Shown here one piece after another: positions 40,549 through 49,455 of a DNA stretch of 64,000 nucleotides (positions are counted from its first letter, which is position 1; each line of letters begins with the position of its first letter). The translations under genes were made by a program, and so were the position numbers. The notes under the pieces are model-generated. The model saw only the letters and a list, made by a program, of their open reading frames with translations, was not told where the DNA came from and made no database searches. The stretch comes from Pseudomonas sp. R5-89-07 (lineage in GTDB: Bacteria; Pseudomonadota; Gammaproteobacteria; Pseudomonadales; Pseudomonadaceae). The stretch spans positions 2,108,001-2,172,000 of the forward strand of contig NZ_CP027727.1 in NCBI RefSeq assembly GCF_003851685.1, given 5' to 3'.

Positions 40549-41451
40549 ATGACCGTTAAACAGATGCGTGCCTTTCTGGCCGTGGCTCAGAGCCTGAGTT
40601 TTGCCGCTGCCTGTGAGCGTCTGCACCTTTCCCAATCGGCGCTGAGCCTGACGATCAAGGGCCTTGAAGAAGGGCTGGGTGGGCGCCTGTTCAGCCGCAA
40701 TACGCGCAATGTGGCCCTCACGCCCGAGGGCGAATCGCTGTTGCCGCTGGCGCGCCGGTTGATTGCCGATTGGGACAATGCCGAGGACGAACTGCGTCAA
40801 CGCTTCACCCTGCAGCGCGGCCGCGTGACGGTGGCGGCGATGCCGTCATTTGCCGGCAACCTGTTGCCGCCGATCCTCAAGATATTCCGCGCCCGTTACC
40901 CGCAGGTGAACGTGACGGTGCACGACCTGATCAACGAGCAGGTATTGGAGATGGTGCGCGACCGCCAGGTGGAATTGGGCGTAGCGTTCGAACCTTCCGA
41001 AGGTTCGTCATTGGCATTCACGCCGCTGTACCTGGATCGGTTTATTGCAGTGGTGCCGGGAGAGTCGCCGTTGGCACACCTGGCTGAAATCGACTGGAAA
41101 AGCCTGTTGGAACAACCCTTCATTACCCTGCAGCGCCCATCGACCGTACGGGTAATGCTCGAAGAGCATCTGGGCGCCCTGCAGATGAAACTGCCGGTGG
41201 CGCTGGAAAGTCATCAATTGGCGACGGTGGGCAAGATGGTTGCCAGCGGCTTGGGGGTCAGTGCTGTGCCCGCGCTGTGTGCACGGCAGATGCAGGAGGC
41301 GGGTGCCCATTGCATCACCTTGACCGGCCCGGTGATAGAGCGGCCGATTGGCCTATTGACCAAGCCCGGGCATGAACTGTCGGCGGCGGCGCAGGTGTTG
41401 TTCGATATTTTTCGAGATGAAGCGGGGAAGGGACGTTACCCAACTTTCTGA
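40549..41451 (+). CDS. LysR-family regulator of the CoA-transferase operon
   Basis: Transcription factor of 300 residues. N-terminal helix-turn-helix (MRAFLAVAQSLSFAAACERLHLSQSALSLTIKGLEEGLGG) and a substrate-binding domain from about 90. ATG 40549 has GGAG eight bases upstream. Its divergence from atoDAB suggests it controls that operon in response to a keto acid or its CoA ester; that is inference. Confidence 0.85.
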   Translation: MTVKQMRAFLAVAQSLSFAAACERLHLSQSALSLTIKGLEEGLGGRLFSRNTRNVALTPEGESLLPLARRLIADWDNAEDELRQRFTLQRGRVTVAAMPSFAGNLLPPILKIFRARYPQVNVTVHDLINEQVLEMVRDRQVELGVAFEPSEGSSLAFTPLYLDRFIAVVPGESPLAHLAEIDWKSLLEQPFITLQRPSTVRVMLEEHLGALQMKLPVALESHQLATVGKMVASGLGVSAVPALCARQMQEAGAHCITLTGPVIERPIGLLTKPGHELSAAAQVLFDIFRDEAGKGRYPTF

Positions 41452-41468
41452 AGTCTTAAAAAACAAAA

Positions 41469-41494
41469 GTGGGAGCGGGTAAGCCAGCTCCCAC
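41469..41494. repeat. Hairpin, REP-like or terminator
   Basis: GTGGGAGC and GCTCCCAC flank GGGTAAGCCA; the eight-base arms are perfect. It lies between convergent stops (LysR and the small unknown). The absence of a T-run favours a decayed REP over a terminator. Confidence 0.55.
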
Positions 41495-41511
41495 AATAGA
41501 GGGCGTACTAC

Positions 41512-41841
41512 TTAGTAGTAACGGTCGATCACTTTAACTTGCGAGCTGTCTTTGAACGACGCCCAGGCATTGTTAAGTGTGTCGAATACCTGCTCGATAA
41601 AGTTGCGATCGGCTGCCGCTTTCTTGCCGACATAACCCTGGCCGCGACGGTACATCTTCAGGCGCGCCGCCAGTTCACGGTGATTGCGGTCGAACTCGGC
41701 TTCTTCGGTGTGGGGCGCCAGGCAGTCAAGTTGAACTTCGCCCGATTTGCCAATCCACAGGATATGGTCGTCGAGTGTGTCTTTCTGCGCTGCGAACATC
41801 TCAGCCAATTCATCGATAGTTGGTTGGTTGTTCAGATTCAT
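41512..41841 (-). CDS. Hypothetical protein
   Basis: Cytosolic protein of 109 residues, not recognised. It is highly charged, with ELAARLKMYRRGQGYVGKKAAADRNFIEQVFDTLNNAWASFK in the C-terminal half, a helical pattern, and no signal peptide. AAGGGG lies eight bases before the ATG. It stands alone; the 600-base region upstream has no convincing gene. Confidence 0.65.
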   Translation of the reverse strand: MNLNNQPTIDELAEMFAAQKDTLDDHILWIGKSGEVQLDCLAPHTEEAEFDRNHRELAARLKMYRRGQGYVGKKAAADRNFIEQVFDTLNNAWASFKDSSQVKVIDRYY

Positions 41842-42334
41842 GTGTAAGCCCCTTGACCAGTTGGCGATCTATCAGTTGGTTCGTTAATACTTGCTTAGTT
41901 GTCTCCGGTTACGAAAACCGGGCGTCAGTGACGGTCTGCCGAATACGGGCAGGGTCTTGAACCTGATGCATGTAGTCTTGCTGATGAACTGCTACGCAAC
42001 GCTTTCATAACGAAGACAAGCAGCGATTGAGCTCCTTGTACCGGTCCCCTTCAGGGCCGGTCAGCTTCATCAATCTGCCTTGTGGGCAGTGCACATCCGG
42101 AAAAACAGCTCGGCGGTCAGACGAGCCTGTTCAAAACGCGTGTTACCAACACTCCCGATCCGGGAGACGTCTCGATAATGCAAGGACAAAAAGGTTACGT
42201 CAACGGTTATGTAGTGATTATTTTTGATCACTACATAAAATCCTGTGGGGCCGGGAGAATGCGCGAAAACGTGACTTGGGCGTCATTTTTTGTGCGGTGG
42301 GTCGCTGGGGTACGCGGGTTGTTCAGTACCTAAA
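41842..42334. other. Gene-free region with clustered palindromes
   Basis: No protein gene with a ribosome site is seen. It holds CCGGTT/AACCGG at about 41906-41921, CCGGTCCC/GGGCCGG-like stem at about 42050, CTCCCGATCCGGGAG (42152-42166) running into GAGACGTCTC (42164-42173), and TTATGTAGTGAT with its complement (42207-42238). A small RNA or operators would fit; neither is shown. Confidence 0.4.
42207..42238. promoter_or_regulatory. Perfect 12-base inverted repeat
   Basis: TTATGTAGTGAT and ATCACTACATAA separated by TATTTTTG. AT-rich operator-like dyad in a region without genes; no obvious target start codon within 150 bases apart from the opposite-facing small gene. Confidence 0.45.
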
Positions 42335-42429
42335 ACCTGTAGGAGCTGGCTTGCCTGCGATGGCGGAGTGTCAGTTGACGCATACTCCACTGGCACACCG
42401 CCATCGCAGGCAAGCCAGCTCCTACAGGT
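42335..42429. repeat. REPIN, family D
   Basis: Inverted pair with core GTAGGAGCTGGCTTGCCTGC, left arm 42335-42365 (ends in ATGGCG), right arm 42398-42429. It ends 15 bases before the sir2 stop. Confidence 0.9.
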
Positions 42430-42443
42430 CTTCGGGGCGATTG

Positions 42444-43289
42444 CTATATGAGTTGTCCAACCAGCAGCGGCAACAAGCGTTCGCAGGACGCTTCGATCTT
42501 CACCTGCAGCAGCTCGTCCCCACGGGTCTTGCCCAAGTTGATGGCGATCACCGGCTTGCCTTGTTCCACCATGGCCTTGCACAGGCGAAACGCCGAATAG
42601 GCCATCAGGGACGACCCTACCACCAGCAAGCCCTCGGCGTGTTGTACGGCCGCCATCGCCCTGGCCGCAGTGGCCGGTGCTACGTTCTCACCGAAGAACA
42701 CAACATCCGGCTTTAAACGCTGGCCATGGCAATGTGGGCAGTGGGGGACCTGGAAGTGTTCTTCGAAGGTGGGGTTGAGCAAGGTGTCGCCGTCCGGTGC
42801 CTGCACCGCGTGGACCTGCGCCAGGTAAGGATTGTCGATGTCCATTTGCCGCTGGATCACATCGCGCGGGCTGCGCAACTGGCAATCCAGGCACAGCACC
42901 CGGTGCAGGCTGCCGTGCAGTTCAATCACATCATGGCTACCGGCTTGATCATGCAGGGTGTCGACGTTTTGGGTGATCAACCCGCTGATACGCCCGCGCG
43001 ACTGCAGCGTCGCCAACGCCAGGTGCGCCTTGTTCGGTTGTGCAGCGCGCACCCTTGGCCAGCCGAGCATGGCCCGCGCCCAGTAACGGCGGCGCGCCTG
43101 CGGGGTAGCGAGAAACTCCTGGTACATCATTGGCGCTTTGCCCCGGCGTACCCCTTCGCTGTCACGGTAGTCGGGGATACCTGACGAGGTGCTGATTCCG
43201 GCACCGGTCAGCACCAGGAAGCGTTTTTCGGCCATCGCCTGGTGCAGCGTGTCGAGGTGGTCTGCTTGATGATCCAGCGTGTCGAGCAT
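42444..43289 (-). CDS. Sir2-family NAD-dependent deacylase
   Basis: Sirtuin of 281 residues: NAD-binding TGAGISTSSGIPDYRD, QNVDTLHDQAG, catalytic His125 (ELHGSLHRVLC), four zinc cysteines (CLDC and CPHC), and VGSSLMAYSAFRL. It deacetylates protein lysines with NAD. Longer than CobB (about 240) through an N-terminal extension and insertions between the zinc pairs. AGGAG lies at the stop of the CBS gene, so the two are co-transcribed, eight bases apart. Confidence 0.9.
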   Translation of the reverse strand: MLDTLDHQADHLDTLHQAMAEKRFLVLTGAGISTSSGIPDYRDSEGVRRGKAPMMYQEFLATPQARRRYWARAMLGWPRVRAAQPNKAHLALATLQSRGRISGLITQNVDTLHDQAGSHDVIELHGSLHRVLCLDCQLRSPRDVIQRQMDIDNPYLAQVHAVQAPDGDTLLNPTFEEHFQVPHCPHCHGQRLKPDVVFFGENVAPATAARAMAAVQHAEGLLVVGSSLMAYSAFRLCKAMVEQGKPVIAINLGKTRGDELLQVKIEASCERLLPLLVGQLI

Positions 43290-43297
43290 GGTGTCTC

Positions 43298-43738
43298 CTA
43301 TTCGCCTCGGATGTACTGCTCCAGCTGTTGGATCAAGGCGGCTTGTTCAGCAATGGCTTCCTTGACCAGGTCGCCAATGGACAGCAGACCGAGCAGCTTG
43401 CCGTTTTCCACGACCGGGAGGTGGCGCAGGTGGCTGTCGGTCATGATGTTCATGCACGCCTCGACCGTTTTATGGGTATCTACGGTGATCACCGGCGAAC
43501 TCATCACATCATCCACTCGGGTAGTCACCGATGAAAGACCCTTGAGGATGAGTTTACGGGCGTAATCGCGCTCGCTGATGATCCCCACCACCGCGCCGTC
43601 CTTGACCACCGGCAAGGCCCCGACGTTCTTCTCGGACATCCGCACCAGTGCCTCGAACACGGTGTGGTCCCACTGGATGGTGTGGACGTCCTGGTTCTTC
43701 TGATCCTTGGCTTTGAGTAATTCTGCAACGGTTTTCAT
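43298..43738 (-). CDS. Tandem CBS-domain protein
   Basis: Small cytosolic protein of 146 residues made of two CBS motifs: about 7-62 (VHTIQWDHTVFEALVRMSEKNVGALPVV) and 75-128 (VITVDTHKTVEACMNIMTDSHLRHLPVVENGKLLGLLSIGDLV). The pair forms a Bateman module that binds adenine nucleotides or NAD. Upstream of the sirtuin in one unit, an arrangement consistent with sensing of energy or NAD state. ATG 43738 follows GGAG. Confidence 0.88.
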   Translation of the reverse strand: MKTVAELLKAKDQKNQDVHTIQWDHTVFEALVRMSEKNVGALPVVKDGAVVGIISERDYARKLILKGLSSVTTRVDDVMSSPVITVDTHKTVEACMNIMTDSHLRHLPVVENGKLLGLLSIGDLVKEAIAEQAALIQQLEQYIRGE

Positions 43739-43872
43739 GGCGGCCACTCCGGTGTTGTTGTTAGGTAGTCAGCTATTGCCCCTACAGAATCCTAGACGGC
43801 CTACGTTGCAGCAAGGTCCAAAGCGGCGTTAAACCCGTCGAAAAGCGTCATTCGCCGGTTTTTTTTACTCTT

Positions 43873-45825
43873 TTACCCGACACTTGCCGGCTTTTTCGCC
43901 CGTTTGGGGCTGGCTGTCGTCTTGCGCGGCGCGCTCTTGCGCTTGTTTTTCCAAGGCGCTGCGCCTTTTTTCGCTGCGGGGCTGGCCGGGCCGGTGATGG
44001 TCATGCGCATGCCATTGCAGCGCGCCACCTGCTTGCTCATCCATGCCGCTTGTTTGGCGACAAACTCTTCCAGGCTCATGTCACCGCTTTGCACCATATC
44101 CAGCGCCTGCTCCCAGATAGCGGTGGTACCGGGATCGGCGATGGCCCGAGGCACGGCGTCAATCAGGCTGAACGCCGCCGGGGTGGCCGACAGCGCCTTG
44201 CCATTCTTCACCAGGTAACCGCGGTCCAGCAGGCCCTGGATAATCCCGGCGCGGGTGGCTTCGGTGCCTATGCCCGTGGTGTCCTTGAGCTTCTGCTTGA
44301 GCAACGGATCCTCCACCAGCTTGGCGACGTTTTTCATCGCCTTGATCAGGTCGCCTTCGGTAAAGGGCTTGGGCGGTTGGGTCCACAGGTCCTTGAGGTT
44401 GACCTTGGCCACGGCACAGTCCTGGCCCTGCACCAGCATCGGCAAGGCTTGCGGCGCAGGCGCTTCCCTACCCTTGGCGGGGGCGAGGGCTTCGGGCAGT
44501 GCGCGTTTCCAGCCCGGTTCGATGACGACTTTGCCCACCGCGCGCAGCGCCTGGCCGGCACAGTCGAAATCCGCCTGGGTCCGGTCGTATTCATGGTTTG
44601 GCAGAAATTGCGCCAGGTAGCGCGCGCGTATCAGTGTGTAGACCGCTCGATGCTTGCCGGTGAGTTGGGCGACGTCCTTGCCGGCCCCGGTGGGAATAAT
44701 GCCGTGGTGGGCACTGACCTTGGCGTCGTTCCAGGCGCGTGAGCGACGAGCAGGGTCCATGTAGTCCATCAGCTCGCCCACGGCCGTATCCGCGCGGCCG
44801 AGTGCGGCGAGAATCTTCGGCGCTTCGCTGTGCTGGCTCAATGGCAGGTAGCCGCAATCGCTGCGCGGGTAGGTGATGACCTTATGGGTTTCGTAGAGGG
44901 ATTGGGCAATATCCAGGGTTTCCTGGGCGCCGAGGCCGAGCTTTTTCGAGCAGATCTCCTGCAGGGTGCCGAGGTCGAAGGGCAGGGGTGCGACCTCCCG
45001 CATGCGCTCGGTGCGCAGCTTCACCAGGCGCGCGCTGGCCGCGTGGGCCATGGCCTCGGCGGCGTCCCGGGCCAGTTGTGGGTTGAGGCAACGGCCCTGG
45101 TCATCGCAGGCGTCCTCGGCGGCGCGCCATTGGGCAGTGAAGGTGATGCGTTCGTGCAGCAGTTCTACATCGATGGCCCAATAGGCCACGGGTACGAAAT
45201 TGGCGATGCTGCGGTCACGGTCGACCACCAGGCGCAAGGTAGGGGTTTGCACGCGGCCCACCGGCAATACGCCCTGGTAGCCGGATTGGCGCCCGAGCAA
45301 GGTGAACAGGCGGCTCATGTTCATGCCGATCAGCCAGTCGGCGCGGGAGCGGCCGAGGGCCGAGTGATACAGGCTGAAGGTTTGCGCGCCGGGCTTGAGT
45401 GCGGCCAAGGCCTTGCGGATGGAGGCGTCGTCCAGCGCCGACAGCCACAAACGCTGGATCGGCCCTCGATAACGGCAATGCTCCACCAGTTCACGGGCGA
45501 TCATCTCGCCCTCGCGGTCGGCGTCGGTTGCGATCACCAGTTCGCTGGCTTCCCCCAGCAGGCGCTTGACCGCCTTGAACTGGCTGGCGGTCTTGGGCTT
45601 GACCTGCATTTTCCATTTTTCCGGGACGATGGGCAGGTCGGCGAGCACCCAGCGTTTGTATTTGGCGTCGTACGCGTCCGGCGGAGCGGTTTCCAGCAGG
45701 TGACCGATGCACCAGGTGACTGTGACTCCGTTGCCCAGCCAGCATCCGTCGCCCCGGCGATTGGCGCCGAGCACGGCCGCGATGTCCTTGGCCTGGGAGG
45801 GTTTTTCACAGAGGTACAGCTGCAT
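43873..45825 (-). CDS. topB: DNA topoisomerase III
   Basis: Type IA topoisomerase of about 650 residues that decatenates DNA. N-terminal Toprim domain with LYLCEKPSQAKDIAAVLG and ATDADREGEMIARE, catalytic Tyr in ITYPRSDCGYLP, QTPTLRLVVDRD, and a basic Lys/Arg/Ala-rich tail from about 615 (KKGAAPWKNKRKSAPRKT) that may hold DNA. Start: ATG 45825 or 45831 (MTMQLYLCEKP); both lack a good ribosome site, so the exact one is uncertain. Confidence 0.92.
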   Translation of the reverse strand: MQLYLCEKPSQAKDIAAVLGANRRGDGCWLGNGVTVTWCIGHLLETAPPDAYDAKYKRWVLADLPIVPEKWKMQVKPKTASQFKAVKRLLGEASELVIATDADREGEMIARELVEHCRYRGPIQRLWLSALDDASIRKALAALKPGAQTFSLYHSALGRSRADWLIGMNMSRLFTLLGRQSGYQGVLPVGRVQTPTLRLVVDRDRSIANFVPVAYWAIDVELLHERITFTAQWRAAEDACDDQGRCLNPQLARDAAEAMAHAASARLVKLRTERMREVAPLPFDLGTLQEICSKKLGLGAQETLDIAQSLYETHKVITYPRSDCGYLPLSQHSEAPKILAALGRADTAVGELMDYMDPARRSRAWNDAKVSAHHGIIPTGAGKDVAQLTGKHRAVYTLIRARYLAQFLPNHEYDRTQADFDCAGQALRAVGKVVIEPGWKRALPEALAPAKGREAPAPQALPMLVQGQDCAVAKVNLKDLWTQPPKPFTEGDLIKAMKNVAKLVEDPLLKQKLKDTTGIGTEATRAGIIQGLLDRGYLVKNGKALSATPAAFSLIDAVPRAIADPGTTAIWEQALDMVQSGDMSLEEFVAKQAAWMSKQVARCNGMRMTITGPASPAAKKGAAPWKNKRKSAPRKTTASPKRAKKPASVG

Positions 45826-45919
45826 GGTCATCACATCAAATCGGGTTGATGCCTGGCAGGATGCTTAGTCAGAGAGATTTGAGCAACCATTATCTGTATG
45901 GATGTACAGCTTGAAGTTT

Positions 45920-45975
45920 CAAGCTGCAAGCTACAAGAAAGAGCCGATTGGCTTTTACTTGCCGCTTGCAGCTTG
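45920..45975. repeat. Inverted repeat, REP-like
   Basis: Arms CAAGCTGCAAGC and GCTTGCAGCTTG, twelve bases and perfect, with inner AAGAGCC/GGCTTTT. Different from families A-D. It lies in the gap between topB and the MFS gene, 15 bases past the MFS stop, and may also end its transcript. Confidence 0.7.
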
Positions 45976-45990
45976 GCCCTTGAGGCTTAT

Positions 45991-47613
45991 TCAGTTGTTA
46001 TCGATATCCACATGCCGGGTTTCTTTGAGGCAGAACAAGCCGACCACCAGGCTGACGCCGGTCACCACCACCGGGTACCACAAGCCATAGAAAATATCGC
46101 CGGTGTACACCACCAAGGCAAACGACACGGTCGGCAGGAACCCCCCAAACCAGCCGTTACCGATGTGGTAGGGCAGCGACATCGAGGTGTAGCGGATACG
46201 GGTCGGGAACAGCTCCACCATCAGCGCCGCCAAGGGGCCGTAGCACATGGCGGCGATCAGGATCAGTGCGACGATCAGCACCACCACCATCACCTTGTTG
46301 ACCTGGGCCATGTCCGCCGAGCTTGGGTAACCGGCCAGGGCCACCGCGCCGCGCAGTGCCGCTTCGTCAAAGCCATCGATACGCACGTCACCGACGCTGA
46401 CCTGTACCGGCGCGCCGGCTGGGGCTGCGACGCTGCTGTACGGCAGGCCTTGTTTGACCAGGAAGGTCTTGACCTTGTCGCACGGGCTGTCAAAGCGCGC
46501 CTTGCCCACCGGGTCGAACTGGAAGGTGCAGGTGGCCGGATCGGCCTGCACGGTAATCGGTGCCTGCTGGCTGGCCTGGTCCATCGCCGGGTTGGTGTAG
46601 TGCGCCAGGCTCTTGAAAATCGGGAAATACAGGAAGGTCGCCAGCAGCAGGCCCAGCATCAGCACCGGCTTGCGCCCGACCTTGTCCGACAGCCAACCAA
46701 ACAGAATGAAGAACGGCGCGCCGATCACCACGCTGATAATCAGCAGCATGTTGGCCAGGGCCGGGTCCATCTTCAGAAACTGGGTGAGGAAGAACAGCAC
46801 GTAAAACTGCGCTGCATAAAAGGTCACCGCCTGCCCGCCGTTGATGCTGAACAGCGCGATCAATACGACCTTGAGGTTTTCCCATTTACCAAACGACTCG
46901 CGGATCGGCGCCTTGCTGGCCTTGCCTTCCTCTTTCATTTTCAGGAATGCCGGCGATTCGTGCAGGCTCATGCGAATCCAGGTGGAGATGCCCAGCAACA
47001 CAATGGAAAACAGGAACGGAATACGCCAGCCCCACACCTCGAACTGGTCGCCGGTGAAGTAACGGCAGGCCAGCACCACCAGCAACGACAGCAACAGGCC
47101 GAGGGTGGCGGTGGATTGAATCCAGCTGGTGTGCAAGCCACGTTTGCCAGCGGGGGCATGCTCGGCAACATAGGTGGCGGCGCCGCCGTATTCACCGCCG
47201 AGGGCCAGACCTTGCAGCATGCGCAGCACGATCAGGATGATCGGCGCCGCGATGCCGATGCTGGCATAGGTCGGCAGCAGCCCGACACAAAAGGTGGCCA
47301 CGCCCATCAGGATGATGGTGACAAGGAAGGTGTACTTGCGCCCGATCATGTCGCCCAGGCGGCCGAACACCAACGCGCCGAAGGGCCGTACCACGAAGCC
47401 TGCGGCGAACGCCATCAGCGCGAAGATAAACGCCGTGGTGTCGTTGACCCCGGCAAAGAACTGCTTGCTGATTACCGCCGCGAGGGCGCCGTAGAGGAAA
47501 AAGTCATACCACTCGAACACCGTCCCGAGGGACGAGGCGAAAATGACTTTCTTCGAGTCGTTGCTGGTGCTCGCATCCATCGCCGAGCCCAGGGGTTGAG
47601 CATGTTCTGACAT
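45991..47613 (-). CDS. MFS metabolite:H+ symporter with a large insert
   Basis: Inner-membrane carrier of 540 residues of the ShiA/ProP-like metabolite:H+ symporter branch (SLGTVFEWYDFFLYG, GRLGDMIGRKYTF, LGGEYGGAATYVAEHAP, WGWRIPFLFS). Unlike typical members (about 430-450 residues) it has about 100 extra residues between helices 8 and 9 or so (QQAPITVQADPATCTFQFDP to ADMAQVNK) with two cysteines that could form a disulfide outside the membrane. Upstream partner of the GMC oxidoreductase order; 65 bases from it, same strand. Cargo unknown, perhaps an alcohol- or acid-bearing metabolite oxidised by its neighbour. Confidence 0.82.
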   Translation of the reverse strand: MSEHAQPLGSAMDASTSNDSKKVIFASSLGTVFEWYDFFLYGALAAVISKQFFAGVNDTTAFIFALMAFAAGFVVRPFGALVFGRLGDMIGRKYTFLVTIILMGVATFCVGLLPTYASIGIAAPIILIVLRMLQGLALGGEYGGAATYVAEHAPAGKRGLHTSWIQSTATLGLLLSLLVVLACRYFTGDQFEVWGWRIPFLFSIVLLGISTWIRMSLHESPAFLKMKEEGKASKAPIRESFGKWENLKVVLIALFSINGGQAVTFYAAQFYVLFFLTQFLKMDPALANMLLIISVVIGAPFFILFGWLSDKVGRKPVLMLGLLLATFLYFPIFKSLAHYTNPAMDQASQQAPITVQADPATCTFQFDPVGKARFDSPCDKVKTFLVKQGLPYSSVAAPAGAPVQVSVGDVRIDGFDEAALRGAVALAGYPSSADMAQVNKVMVVVLIVALILIAAMCYGPLAALMVELFPTRIRYTSMSLPYHIGNGWFGGFLPTVSFALVVYTGDIFYGLWYPVVVTGVSLVVGLFCLKETRHVDIDNN

Positions 47614-47678
47614 CGGGTAGCCCTCACAGTGATTATTTATTGTTGTTCCACTGTCGGCGCCAGGTGTGGCGCCGCTAT

Positions 47679-49325
47679 TCAGATTGCGTGAACCATTTCT
47701 CTCTCCGGGGCGAGGCTCCTTGTGTTCGGTGAAAGGATCAGTTGCGCGGCTTTCTCGGCGATCATCAGCGTCGGCGAGCAGGTGTTGCCCGAGGTGATGC
47801 TTGGCATGATCGACGCATCGGCAATGCGCAGGCCCGGCACGCCGTGCACACGCAGCTGTGCGTCGACCACCGCGTCCTTGTCTGCGCCCATGCGACAGGT
47901 GCCCACCGGGTGGAAGATGGTCGTGCCGATACGCGCCGCCGCTTCGTGCAGCTGTTCTTCGGTTTGCAGCGCGTCACCGGGTAAATATTCAACCGGCTTG
48001 AACTGGCTCAGGGCGGGGGCGGCCACGATCCGTCGCGTCAGGCGGATGGCATCGGCGGCCACGCGCAGGTCTTGCGGGTGGCTGAGGTAGTTGGGCTGGA
48101 TCAGCGGCGCATCCGCCGGGTTGGCCGAGCGGATATCGATGCGCCCGCGACTCTGAGGGCGCAGGTCGCAGACCGATGCGGTAAAGGCCGGGAATGCATG
48201 CAGCGGCTCGCCAAAACGCTCCAGGGACAATGGCTGTACGTGGTACTCAAGGTTGGCCGAAGTCTGCTCCGGCCCGGAGCGGGCAAACGCGCCCAGCTGG
48301 CTGGGTGCCATCGACAACGGCCCGCTGCGGTCATACAGGTAGCGCAGGCCCATGCCCATTTTGCCCCAGACCGTGCCGGCGATCTGGTTCAGGGTGCGGG
48401 CGTTTTCGAGCTTGTAGATCAGGCGCAGTTGCAAGTGGTCCTGCAGGTTGCCACCGACGCCCGGCAGTTCATGGACCACATCGATGCCCAGGGGCTTGAG
48501 CACATGGGCGGGGCCGATACCCGAGCGTTGCAGGATGCCCGGCGAGCCGACGGCACCGGCGCACAGCACGATTTCCTTGCGTGCTTTCCAGCTCAGTTGC
48601 TGGCCGTGCTGGCGGCCGACGACCTGAGACGCGCGGCCGTTTTCCAGCACCACGCGGTCGACCTCTACCTCGGTCAGTACGGTCAGGTTGGGCCGCTGGC
48701 GCACCGGTTTGAGGAACGCCTTGGCCGCATTCCAGCGCACCCCGGCCTTCTGGTTGACCTGGAAATAACCGCAGCCTTCGTTATCGCCCTGGTTGAAATC
48801 GCTGATATTGGCGATGCCGCTTTGCTTGGCTGCCTCGCGAAACGCGTCCAGGATCGGCCACGACAGACGCTGCTGCTCGACGCGCCATTCGCCGCCGTCG
48901 CTGTGGAACGGCGATGTGCCGGCGAAATGGTTTTCGCTGTGCTTGAACAGCGGCAAGACGTCATCCCAGGCCCATCCGGGATTACCCTGCGCCGCCCAGT
49001 CGTCATAGTCGCGGGCCTGGCCGCGCATGTAGATCATGCCGTTGATGGAGGAGCAACCACCCAGTACCTTGCCGCGCGGGTAGCTCAGGGCTCGGCCTTG
49101 CAGGCCTGCCTGGGCTTCGGTCTTGAAGCACCAGTCGGTGCGCGGGTTGCCGATGCAGAACAGGTAGCCGACGGGAATATGAATCCAGGGGTAGTTGTCG
49201 CGACCACCGGCCTCCAGCAGCAAGACGCGATGGGCCGGGTTGGCGGACAGACGATTGGCCAGCAAGCAGCCAGCGGGGCCGGCGCCGACGATCACATAAT
49301 CGTATTCAGCAGTTGCAATGGGCAT
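47679..49325 (-). CDS. GMC-family FAD oxidoreductase (choline/alcohol dehydrogenase-like)
   Basis: Flavoenzyme of 548 residues: Rossmann FAD motif DYVIVGAGPAGCLLANRLS at the N-terminus, PRGKVLGGCSSINGMIYMRGQ, GAVGSPGILQRSGIGP, and the C-terminal catalytic GTTIFHPVGTCRMG...SGNTCSPTLMIAEKAA. These define BetA/AlkJ-type GMC dehydrogenases that oxidise alcohols to aldehydes. Betaine genes are not adjacent, so choline is not assured. First gene of a likely operon with the MFS carrier, divergent from a LysR gene. Confidence 0.88.
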   Translation of the reverse strand: MPIATAEYDYVIVGAGPAGCLLANRLSANPAHRVLLLEAGGRDNYPWIHIPVGYLFCIGNPRTDWCFKTEAQAGLQGRALSYPRGKVLGGCSSINGMIYMRGQARDYDDWAAQGNPGWAWDDVLPLFKHSENHFAGTSPFHSDGGEWRVEQQRLSWPILDAFREAAKQSGIANISDFNQGDNEGCGYFQVNQKAGVRWNAAKAFLKPVRQRPNLTVLTEVEVDRVVLENGRASQVVGRQHGQQLSWKARKEIVLCAGAVGSPGILQRSGIGPAHVLKPLGIDVVHELPGVGGNLQDHLQLRLIYKLENARTLNQIAGTVWGKMGMGLRYLYDRSGPLSMAPSQLGAFARSGPEQTSANLEYHVQPLSLERFGEPLHAFPAFTASVCDLRPQSRGRIDIRSANPADAPLIQPNYLSHPQDLRVAADAIRLTRRIVAAPALSQFKPVEYLPGDALQTEEQLHEAAARIGTTIFHPVGTCRMGADKDAVVDAQLRVHGVPGLRIADASIMPSITSGNTCSPTLMIAEKAAQLILSPNTRSLAPEREMVHAI

Positions 49326-49455
49326 CTGTGGGTCTCGCTTGTTTTTCTTATTGGCTCCATCCTAGTTGTTAGTTTTCGTCTTAAAAATGTTAGTTTTTGC
49401 CCAGCTGCTGTGCGTTTTTAAACAGCATGGCCCACGGGCAGGCTATGGAGGCGGT

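Noticed and set aside
42193..42206. LiuR-like half-site TTACGTCAACGG
   Set aside because: Only half of the known dyad is present and no branched-chain catabolism gene is nearby.
42178..42333. Possible 51-residue protein starting MQGQKGYVNG
   Set aside because: No Shine-Dalgarno, runs to the REPIN edge and has no family; palindromes in the region argue for non-coding use.
45898..47610. 570-residue plus frame opposite the MFS carrier
   Set aside because: Antisense shadow of membrane helices; no start signal and no recognisable domain.
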